Positions 1 through 6,296 of a DNA stretch of 12,065 nucleotides are shown here, piece by piece (the stretch's first letter is position 1; the number at the start of each line of letters is the position of its first letter). Where the stretch lies: positions 1 to 12,065 of the forward strand of contig JANYLL010000161.1 of assembly GCA_025357895.1 (NCBI GenBank), written 5' to 3'. This DNA is from Ignavibacteriota bacterium (GTDB lineage Bacteria; Bacteroidota; Ignavibacteria; Palsa-1295). The notes beneath the pieces are model-generated. The model searched no databases, was not told the origin of the DNA, and saw nothing but the letters and a program-made list of their open reading frames with translations. A program made the translations under genes and the position numbers.

Positions 1-951
1 GGTGATTTGCAGCTTATCGTCGCAACAAGTGCCTTCGGAATGGGCATCGATAAAGCAAATGTGCGCGCCGTAATTCATTATGATCTTCCCGCAACGCTTG
101 AAGCATACTATCAGGAATCCGGCAGAGCAGGGCGTGATGGCGATAAAGCGCTTGCGATCTTAATGTATAACACTGGTGATGAGCGCACTCATGAATTCCT
201 GATGCAAAAAAATTTCCCCACTCAAGATGAACTTGTTGCGATCTATGAAGCAATAAATGAAATGGCATCTAATCCTATCGGTGCACATTACAAAGGCGCG
301 GTAACATTTACTCGTAATCAGGTTATGACGCGAATTCCTGATCTATCATGTTCTGTTTCGCGTGGGCTTGAGTTGCTTGAAGAAGCAGGGCTTATTACGA
401 TCAATAAGAACACTGCGCAATCGCGAACATCCTCGGTAAAATTTCTTGTTCCAAAGCAGCGCAGAGAAGAGTATATGTATCGCGGAAGAAGTAAGGATGG
501 CAATGCCTTGCTTAAACTTTTTAATCAGATGGAAGAAGCGATTGGTCTTGGTTTAGAATTTTCTTTTAATCCCGAAGAGGTAACAGGCTCTCTTTCACTT
601 GATAAAACAAATTATAACAAGACGATTCGCCTACTTGAAGCTAATGGAATATTATCGCATAAGCTTTCGCATTTCTCACCTTCAAATTTCAAGATATATA
701 GTATAGCTTTTACGGGAGCGCGCGAACATTCTGATGATATTGAACTTCCCTTGGAAAAATTGCAGGCATCGTTCGATCATTCTATCGGCAGACTCCGCGA
801 AGTAGAAAAATATGCAACAAGTTGGAAATGCCGTGCGGCAATGATCTTAAATTATTTCGGTGAAAAACAAGAAGGAGGAAAGTGCGGGAAATGCGATGTG
901 TGTTCGAATAAAAACCTTATTTCAAATTCATCGAATCTGCAATCGCTTTAA
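1..951 (+). CDS. recQ: ATP-dependent DNA helicase RecQ, C-terminal part (5' end outside window)
   Basis: This is the last 316 residues of a RecQ-family 3'-to-5' DNA helicase, which acts in replication-fork repair and recombination. The frame is open from base 1, so the N-terminal Walker A and DEAH motifs lie outside the window. Helicase motif V (VATSAFGMGID, window residues 7-17) is followed by motif VI (QESGRAGRDG, 38-47), which carries the arginine finger. A winged-helix-like region follows, around residues 90-230. A four-cysteine zinc cluster (C277 in WKCR, then C295, C298 and C301 in CGKCDVC, with NYFGE at 284-288) sits at the extreme C-terminus. In E. coli RecQ the matching cysteines lie directly after the helicase core and before the winged helix, and an HRDC domain follows; no HRDC is present here. 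From memory, short Bacteroidota RecQ proteins share this arrangement. The 3' end overlaps the convergent lipoprotein gene by 35 bp. Confidence 0.95.
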   Translation, partial: GDLQLIVATSAFGMGIDKANVRAVIHYDLPATLEAYYQESGRAGRDGDKALAILMYNTGDERTHEFLMQKNFPTQDELVAIYEAINEMASNPIGAHYKGAVTFTRNQVMTRIPDLSCSVSRGLELLEEAGLITINKNTAQSRTSSVKFLVPKQRREEYMYRGRSKDGNALLKLFNQMEEAIGLGLEFSFNPEEVTGSLSLDKTNYNKTIRLLEANGILSHKLSHFSPSNFKIYSIAFTGAREHSDDIELPLEKLQASFDHSIGRLREVEKYATSWKCRAAMILNYFGEKQEGGKCGKCDVCSNKNLISNSSNLQSL

Positions 952-1207
952 AAATAATTTGTGCCCGCCCGGGATCGTTTGAAAAATCGGTCGTTCGTTT
1001 TTTATATGATTCCTTCGATGTCCCAAATACTTTATATACTGAATCAAGTTTTCTTACAAGTTCAATAGTGTCGTGTGAATCAACACGAGCTTTTGTCAGC
1101 GCCATCGATGTCTGCACGTATTTCATCTCGTCGTCGTCAAGTTTCTCCGATTTTGCACAACTGAGTAATGAAAGAATTGCAAGAGTTTGAATTACTTTAT
1201 ATCGCAT
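917..1207 (-). CDS. Small predicted lipoprotein of unknown function
   Basis: This encodes a 96-residue protein that I do not recognise with confidence. It begins with a lipoprotein signal peptide: a basic start (MRYK), a hydrophobic stretch (residues 5-15) and the lipobox L-L-S-C with the lipidated cysteine at position 17. The mature part is hydrophilic, begins with an acidic patch (DDDE, residues 24-27) and is probably helical. Its size, lipobox and the segment VYKVFGTSKESYKKR recall the small DUF4296 lipoproteins of Bacteroidota, but this is a tentative resemblance. I chose the ATG at 1207 rather than an upstream ATG at 1240 because it places the signal peptide at the N-terminus and has a GAGG ribosome-binding site five bases upstream. 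The start overlaps the end of the upstream PLP-enzyme gene by 11 bp, suggesting translational coupling. The 3' end runs 35 bp into recQ on the opposite strand. Confidence 0.72.
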   Translation of the reverse strand: MRYKVIQTLAILSLLSCAKSEKLDDDEMKYVQTSMALTKARVDSHDTIELVRKLDSVYKVFGTSKESYKKRTTDFSNDPGRAQIIFKAIADSMNLK

Positions 1208-2339
1208 CAAGACCTCGCTCCATATCTGCCATGAGATCACCTATATCTTCAATGCCGACACTTAATCGGATAAGTCCATCAGTAATACCAAGTTCAACGC
1301 GGCGCTCAGGAGGTACGGAGCCATGCGTCATGGTGACGGGATGGCAGACAAGTGACTCAACTCCGCCAAGACTTTCACCAAGTGTAAAAACTTTCAACTT
1401 ACTAGTAAATTTTGTTGCGTTTTCTAAACTTCCTGTTTCGATAGAAATGATCCCTCCGAAGCCGCGCATTTGTCTTTTGGCAAGAGCATGTTGAGGATGT
1501 GTTGAAAGTCCGGGATAAAAGATTTTCTTGATCTTTGCCTGCTTTGAAAGAAATTCTGCTATTTGAATGGCATTTGCATTATGCGCTTCCATTCTTATTG
1601 CAAGTGTTTTAACGCTGCGAAGCAAAAGCCATACGTCCCAAGGTCCCGGCACACCACCGGCGGAATTCTGATAAAATTTTATTTTTTCGGCAAGATCGGA
1701 ATTTGCTGTAACTACGGCTCCGCCGATGACATCGGAATGCCCACCGATATATTTTGTTGCCGAGTGAAGCACGATATCAATTTCAAAATCAAGAGGATTC
1801 TGAAAATATGGTGACATGAATGTATTGTCAACTACTGAGATAAGTTTTTTTGCTTTAGCTATTTTACCTACTGCTTCGAGATCGACAAGATTCATCATCG
1901 GATTTGTCGGAGTCTCGCAATATATAAGTTTCGTGTTTGCTTTGATCGCCGCTTCGATATTTTTTGGTTCGCGCATATCGACGTAACTAAATTCTACTCC
2001 GTTCTCTGAAAGAATCCGCGAGAAATATCTGTATGATCCACCGTACATATCACTGCCAGCAACAACATGATCTCCATTTTTAACAAGGGAAAGTGTTGCA
2101 GCAATTGCTGCCATTCCCGACGCGAAGCAATATCCATACTTGCCATTTTCTAAGGCAGCAAGATTTTCTTCGAGGGCAAGCCTTGTAGGATTTATGGTCC
2201 GTGCGTAATCGAACTCAGCATGTCCGCCAAGTTCTTTCTGTGCATACGTTGAAGTTTGAAAGACAGGTACTGCGACAGCGCCCGTTACTTGTTCGGGTTC
2301 TTGTCCGATATGAATTGCTTTTGTTTTGAAACCGCTCAT
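1197..2339 (-). CDS. Cystathionine gamma-lyase / cystathionine gamma-synthase family PLP enzyme
   Basis: This is a 380-residue cytoplasmic enzyme of the Cys/Met-metabolism PLP family, the normal full length. Visible family signatures are the YARTINPT segment (45-52), the GMAA cofactor-binding turn (75-78), YCETPTNP (140-147), the cofactor-contacting aspartate D171 in VVDNTF, and the Schiff-base lysine K196 in SATKYIGGHSD. The C-terminal segment SLGGVESL carries the glutamate typical of cystathionine-using members rather than methionine gamma-lyases. Sequence alone does not separate gamma-lyase (cystathionine to cysteine, 2-oxobutyrate and ammonia) from gamma-synthase (activated homoserine plus cysteine to cystathionine). 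The cystathionine beta-synthase gene 17 bp upstream makes the lyase role in reverse transsulfuration more likely. The leader before the ATG is AT-rich with no clear Shine-Dalgarno motif, so expression probably depends on the shared transcript. Confidence 0.93.
   Translation of the reverse strand: MSGFKTKAIHIGQEPEQVTGAVAVPVFQTSTYAQKELGGHAEFDYARTINPTRLALEENLAALENGKYGYCFASGMAAIAATLSLVKNGDHVVAGSDMYGGSYRYFSRILSENGVEFSYVDMREPKNIEAAIKANTKLIYCETPTNPMMNLVDLEAVGKIAKAKKLISVVDNTFMSPYFQNPLDFEIDIVLHSATKYIGGHSDVIGGAVVTANSDLAEKIKFYQNSAGGVPGPWDVWLLLRSVKTLAIRMEAHNANAIQIAEFLSKQAKIKKIFYPGLSTHPQHALAKRQMRGFGGIISIETGSLENATKFTSKLKVFTLGESLGGVESLVCHPVTMTHGSVPPERRVELGITDGLIRLSVGIEDIGDLMADMERGLDAI
1213..1216 (-). promoter_or_regulatory. 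Ribosome binding site of the small lipoprotein gene
   Basis: On the minus strand the sequence reads GAGG, then five bases (TCTTG), then ATG at 1207-1205. It lies inside the end of the upstream PLP-enzyme coding region. It is one of the few clear Shine-Dalgarno motifs in the window and supports the downstream ATG as the start. Confidence 0.5.
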
Positions 2340-2356
2340 TCTTTATTATATAAAAA

Positions 2357-3718
2357 TTATAAAAACTCCAGCACATCATGCCGCGTCACGATTCCTACGA
2401 TCCTTCCGAACTCTTCGATCAGAACGGCAGGTGCGTCTTTTAAAATAGTCACAGCTTTTTTTGCATCGTCGGATTCATCGAGGATTGGAAGTGATGCTTC
2501 CATGAATTCAATAATTGGTTTTTCCAGTACATCGCGGGATTCAAGCGCTCTTGCCATCAGGCGCGATTCACGTACTGAACCGATAGATTTACCTTCTGAA
2601 TCGATAACGGGTAACTGCGAAACCGAATGTTCATCCATCTTTAAGATCGCATCGCGCATTGTATCATGCGGTGCGACATACAAAAGCGTTGCCGTTGTTT
2701 GACGCTTGAGTTTAGCAACAAGCCCGACCGTCATTTTTGCAGCTTCGAGCAAACGTTTTTCTTTCAACCATTCGTCTGAGTGGTGTTTCGTCAAATACCG
2801 TTCACCCGTATCGCAAATGATCGTAACGATGACGCTATCGGCAGGGGCTTTCTCGGCAATTTTAAGTGCAACCCAAACATTCATTCCGCTTGAGCCTCCG
2901 CAGAAAAGCGATTCTTCTCTTGCTAAACGTCGCGCAGTGATAAACGCATCTTTATCACTAACGTTAATGATCTCATCGACATACTTCAACTCCAGGTTTT
3001 TTGGAATCCGCTCCTGACCGACACCTTCAATTAAATAGGGAAGTGCTTCGACAAGTCTGTTCGTTTCAAAATATGTCTTGATCGATGAACCGACAGGATC
3101 GGCCCCGATCACTTTTATATTCGGATTTTTTTCTTTCAGAAATTTTGCTGTGCCGGTTATCGTGCCGCCTGTACCGATGCCTGAAATAAAATGAGAGATC
3201 TTTCCTTCAGTCGCTTCCCAAATTTCAGGACCCGTTGTTGCATAATGGGTACCCGGATTTGCTGGGTTATCATATTGATTAAGCATGATGGCATTCGGAA
3301 GCTCTGTTGCCAGGCGCTGAGCGGTATTATAATAGTATTCCGGTGAACTTGGCTTTGCGGCACTTGATACGACAACGACTTCTGCTCCGAGAGCGCGAAG
3401 ATATCGACCTCTTTCGATCGATGCTTTATCCGTCATCACAAAAATACATTTGTATCCCTTTTGCGCTGCAGCGAGAGCGAGTCCGATTCCTGTATTTCCG
3501 CTTGTCGGCTCGATGATCGTGCCGCCCGGCTTGATCTTTCCCGTTTTTTCAGCGTCCATAAGCATACGAATACCGATACGGTCTTTCACAGATCCGCCGG
3601 GATTAAATTCCTCAAGCTTACCAAGGATCAGTGCCTTCGATGATTGTGGCTTAATGCGCTTGATCTCCAGAAGAGGAGTATTGCCGATAAGATCGAGAAT
3701 AGATTTGGCGTATTTCAT
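2357..3718 (-). CDS. cbs: Cystathionine beta-synthase with C-terminal CBS-domain pair
   Basis: This 453-residue PLP enzyme condenses homocysteine with serine to give cystathionine, the first step of reverse transsulfuration. The fold-type II core covers about residues 1-325: IGNTPLLE (11-18), the Schiff-base lysine K45 in GGSVKDRIG, the substrate loop PTSGNTG (71-77), the phosphate-binding GIGTGGT (180-186) and EGVGQERIP (231-239). Two CBS (Bateman) repeats follow at about 335-453; in the human enzyme such a pair binds S-adenosylmethionine and controls activity. The N-terminal heme-binding segment of the human enzyme is absent. I place the start at the third in-frame ATG (3718), because the protein then begins directly before the conserved core. 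Ten further N-terminal codons, starting at 3748, would lie inside an inverted repeat. It is the first gene of a unit with the downstream PLP enzyme and lipoprotein. O-acetylserine/cysteine synthase activity is a less likely alternative. Confidence 0.93.
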   Translation of the reverse strand: MKYAKSILDLIGNTPLLEIKRIKPQSSKALILGKLEEFNPGGSVKDRIGIRMLMDAEKTGKIKPGGTIIEPTSGNTGIGLALAAAQKGYKCIFVMTDKASIERGRYLRALGAEVVVVSSAAKPSSPEYYYNTAQRLATELPNAIMLNQYDNPANPGTHYATTGPEIWEATEGKISHFISGIGTGGTITGTAKFLKEKNPNIKVIGADPVGSSIKTYFETNRLVEALPYLIEGVGQERIPKNLELKYVDEIINVSDKDAFITARRLAREESLFCGGSSGMNVWVALKIAEKAPADSVIVTIICDTGERYLTKHHSDEWLKEKRLLEAAKMTVGLVAKLKRQTTATLLYVAPHDTMRDAILKMDEHSVSQLPVIDSEGKSIGSVRESRLMARALESRDVLEKPIIEFMEASLPILDESDDAKKAVTILKDAPAVLIEEFGRIVGIVTRHDVLEFL

Positions 3719-3721
3719 TGT

Positions 3722-3787
3722 CGTGATTCGTCTTTCGTCCATGGTCATTCGTCATTTCTTTCGACGAGTGACGAAAGACGAATGACG
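3722..3787. repeat. Imperfect inverted repeat with internal CATTCGTC motifs
   Basis: The outer arms 3722-3739 and 3770-3787 are complementary at 17 of 18 positions, with a core of attcgtctttcgtc pairing with gacgaaagacgaat. The 30-bp centre holds further related motifs (cattcgtc, tttcgac), so several alternative foldings are possible. It lies immediately upstream of the cbs start and includes the two upstream in-frame ATG codons. It looks like a dispersed intergenic palindrome, but only one copy is present here. Confidence 0.7.
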
Positions 3788-3815
3788 ATTGCCGAACCTA
3801 ACACCTTTAAAATCA

Positions 3816-3848
3816 AAACGGCTCCGAAGATATTCTTCGGAGCCGTTT
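3816..3848 (-). terminator. Rho-independent terminator of the secreted Omp28-like gene
   Basis: A perfect 15-bp stem (aaacggctccgaaga at 3816-3830, tcttcggagccgttt at 3834-3848) closes on a 3-base loop. It begins 20 bp after the stop codon of the minus-strand gene. On that strand the stem ends in TTT and continues TGATTTTAAAG, a moderate T tract. It separates that gene's transcript from the cbs unit, which therefore should have its own promoter between 3719 and 3815. Confidence 0.85.
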
Positions 3849-3868
3849 CAAACAATAATGAAAACAAA

Positions 3869-5938
3869 TTATTTTGCTATGATCATTTTTCCTACAAGTT
3901 TCGTTGTGCCTGCTTCGAGCGTGTAAGTATAAACACCGTTTGAAATATTTGCTGCATTATAGGAAATGCTATGCATACCTGCATCGAATGTTTCGGTTAC
4001 GAGTTTATCGATCTCGCGTCCGAGTTCATCCTGAATTCTGATCGTGACAAATGAACGAACAGGAAGTTCGAACTTGATCGTCGTTGAAGCCCCAAATGGA
4101 TTTGGATAGTTCGAGATAGAATATCCGTTTGCGGCATTTGCATAGACTCCCTCTCCTATTCCATCAATTGAGAATTCACCGGATTGGCTGGTAATATTTG
4201 CTTTATCAGCATCAGAGCTTCTGACTCTAACGTAACATCCATTAGCATAAAACCCATTAGGTGTCGTCCAAGGTGTTGAGAGAGCAGTAGGCGCAACCGG
4301 AGCACCAATTGCATGCCAAGTGATAGTATTATCAACGGTGTATTCAACGATAAGATTAGATCCGACATTGCCGCTGGAAGTCCAGGTTACAGTTGTTGCT
4401 TTATTCGATGCAATATTAGGTGGATTAGCATTATTGAGACCGCTAACTTTGACATTGCTTAGTGTTCCGATACTGACATTTGCCTTGATCGTAAATAGTT
4501 GGCTCGAGCCAATGACGCCGTTTGCATCGCTGATACGAATAAGTGATTGCGGAGCATCGGCAGCCGGATTGACAACAGTTGCCCAATTATAGGACGTGCC
4601 GTCTGCATTTCCTAATGTACCAATGGTATTCCATGTAGTACCGTTATCGGTAGAATATTCAAATTTTAAGGCTGCCTTCAAATTTCCACCTGTATAGGTG
4701 ATCACATAATTAGCTGTTCCCCCGGTAATGACTTCGCCGGCAGCAGGTTTAGTGACTGTGAGAACTCCCGGAGTCTTGAATGCCTGTGAGACGCCGTTAG
4801 TAGCTGCAGTGTTTGCATCCGATACACGAACCATTGCCGTTCCGCCATAAGCTGATGTTGGCATATTCCAGGCATACGGTGATTTATTCGTGCTTGCTAT
4901 GATGAGATTCCAATGCTCGCCATTATCCACAGAATATTCGAGTTTTACATTCGGACCTGCATTTCCGCCAGTTGCCCAAATGATATTTGTTGGGACATTT
5001 GGTTTGACGATGCTATTGGCGTTTGGAAGAACAACCCATGCTGCTGCGGGTGTACTTGCAGGATAGGTAGAAACATAGTTTGTTTGTGATGCATTATAAA
5101 CGGTATTACTCTCATATTTTTTTCCGGAAACGGTAATAGTTTTTTTGCCGTCAACGAATGCTTTAATTCTGAGATTGGAAGCGAGCCAGGCTGAGTTTAT
5201 CGGTACCGAATAATGCGTACGAACAGGATAGGCAGTGCTATTAGGAGCTTTCGTGCCCAAAATAAACTTATCTCCTAATACTTTACCGCCTGTTGAACGA
5301 GCGACGTTCATGTGAACAAAATCGCTGAAATCTTCTTGTCCGGTAACGCTTCCGGTATTCGGATCAATTATATAATGATGCTGCGATTCCACAAGATTAT
5401 CTTCAGTCAGCACGACGACCAGAACATATGACGCAGTATCTTCCGAGGTCATTTTCGCAATATCATATGGAGTAACATCAAGATCGAAATCAACGGCAGC
5501 AGGTGTAAAGGTTACGTTGACAATTCGAAAGTCAACGAGAGGGTCTTGTTTTGCGGCTTTCTTAATATTCGAATATAAAATATCTCCTTGAGAGAAATCA
5601 CCTATGCCGGTTGCAGCGCTTCGCTGCAATGAAACATTTGGATATCCGTTTACACCGATATATTGTTCAATAGTATCCTGAGTTTTTGCGATAGTAAAAA
5701 TATCATTGTTATGCCATGCAACGAGAATTGCATTATCGGGCATAAGCGATTCTAACGAGTCCATATACCATGCTCCGCGCGGACAGAAGCCGCACCATGT
5801 ACCGGTGACTTCTTCAACAAAAACTCCGCGCTTATAGGTGGAAGTACCTTGCGCCCGAACTTCGGTAGAAGTAGTAAAAAAGAATGTAAATGCCACGACC
5901 GCAATGATCGCATATTTAAAGAATGATGAATGTGTCAT
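3869..5938 (-). CDS. Secreted Omp28/thioredoxin-like protein with Ig-like repeats and T9SS type A sorting domain
   Basis: This is a 689-residue exported protein. A Sec signal peptide (hydrophobic residues 8-22, likely cut after VRA at 29) is followed by an Omp28-like thioredoxin-fold domain at about 33-265. That domain has an active-site-like CGFC motif (C49, C52) in GTWCGFCPRG and a proline loop in NGYPN (P100). Three related Ig-like repeats follow at about 302-388, 391-484 and 488-592. Each has a marker of the EYSxDNGxxW type (LEYSVDNGEHW at 333, FEYSTDNGTTW at 426, the weaker VEYTVDNTITW at 531). The last 84 residues are a T9SS type A sorting domain (NYPNPF at 610-615, ELGREIDKL, NGVYTYTLE), which directs export through the outer membrane. 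The role may be disulfide or adhesin related; the substrate is unknown. It is a single-gene unit with its own terminator. No convincing promoter was seen upstream. Confidence 0.92.
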   Translation of the reverse strand: MTHSSFFKYAIIAVVAFTFFFTTSTEVRAQGTSTYKRGVFVEEVTGTWCGFCPRGAWYMDSLESLMPDNAILVAWHNNDIFTIAKTQDTIEQYIGVNGYPNVSLQRSAATGIGDFSQGDILYSNIKKAAKQDPLVDFRIVNVTFTPAAVDFDLDVTPYDIAKMTSEDTASYVLVVVLTEDNLVESQHHYIIDPNTGSVTGQEDFSDFVHMNVARSTGGKVLGDKFILGTKAPNSTAYPVRTHYSVPINSAWLASNLRIKAFVDGKKTITVSGKKYESNTVYNASQTNYVSTYPASTPAAAWVVLPNANSIVKPNVPTNIIWATGGNAGPNVKLEYSVDNGEHWNLIIASTNKSPYAWNMPTSAYGGTAMVRVSDANTAATNGVSQAFKTPGVLTVTKPAAGEVITGGTANYVITYTGGNLKAALKFEYSTDNGTTWNTIGTLGNADGTSYNWATVVNPAADAPQSLIRISDANGVIGSSQLFTIKANVSIGTLSNVKVSGLNNANPPNIASNKATTVTWTSSGNVGSNLIVEYTVDNTITWHAIGAPVAPTALSTPWTTPNGFYANGCYVRVRSSDADKANITSQSGEFSIDGIGEGVYANAANGYSISNYPNPFGASTTIKFELPVRSFVTIRIQDELGREIDKLVTETFDAGMHSISYNAANISNGVYTYTLEAGTTKLVGKMIIAK

Positions 5939-6296
5939 ATTGTATTAACGATGATGTAAAAAAAACTATTGACGAAGAACAACTCGAAATTCTGCCTTAT
6001 TTCAACACATACGGAGGTAATAAGTTTCCACTGCAAATCTCTTTATTTTACGTATATTAACCTCTTTTTATATTGAATTTGACGTATTTTTTGACTTTTT
6101 TACTCCGTATTGCGTTTACTCATGATAATTCTGATTTTTTTACAATTTCATTGCGAGAAATGCTTTAGCATTTCGTAGCGACTTAAAATCTTGGGAGCGG
6201 CAGCCTTCGAGATCTTAGATCGTCAGGGGGCTGAAGCCAGCCTCGCGATTACATTAGTACGATTTATAAATTATCCGAACCCATTTTCTTCTCTTC
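5939..6296. other. Divergent intergenic region, 358 bp without a gene
   Basis: This gap separates the minus-strand secreted-protein gene from purL and must hold promoters for both. The first 200 bp are AT-rich, with TTGAC-like boxes at 6079 and 6091 on the plus strand, but no -10 element at a normal distance that I would defend. The right part (6147-6249) is a degenerate palindromic repeat. The 47 bp before the purL ATG have no Shine-Dalgarno motif. I see no ORF of interest, riboswitch or tRNA here. Confidence 0.6.
6147..6249. repeat. Degenerate copy of the CATTGCGAG palindromic repeat
   Basis: The left end reads ttcattgcgag (6147-6157). The right end, gggctgaagccagcctcgcg plus at (6228-6249), matches the right end of the intact copy at 8724-8745 at 18 of 22 positions. 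The terminal arms still pair at 7 of 9 positions. The interior differs. It includes a perfect short hairpin, gaaatgct / agcatttc (6157-6164 and 6167-6174), and the palindrome gatcttagatc (6211-6221). The purL transcript may carry it as leader structure if the promoter lies upstream. Confidence 0.55.

Noticed and set aside
2256..2702. 148-codon plus-strand frame opposite cbs and the gamma-lyase/synthase gene
   Set aside because: It is Ser/Thr-rich low-complexity antisense translation of two well-supported enzymes and spans their junction.
3719..3815. SAM or other sulfur-related riboswitch upstream of the transsulfuration genes
   Set aside because: The leader is under 100 bp and consists mostly of a simple inverted repeat; I see no conserved riboswitch core.
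5939..6146. Firm promoter calls for purL and the secreted-protein gene
   Set aside because: TTGAC-like boxes occur (6079, 6091), but no -10 or TAnnTTTG element lies at an acceptable distance, so any assignment would be guesswork.
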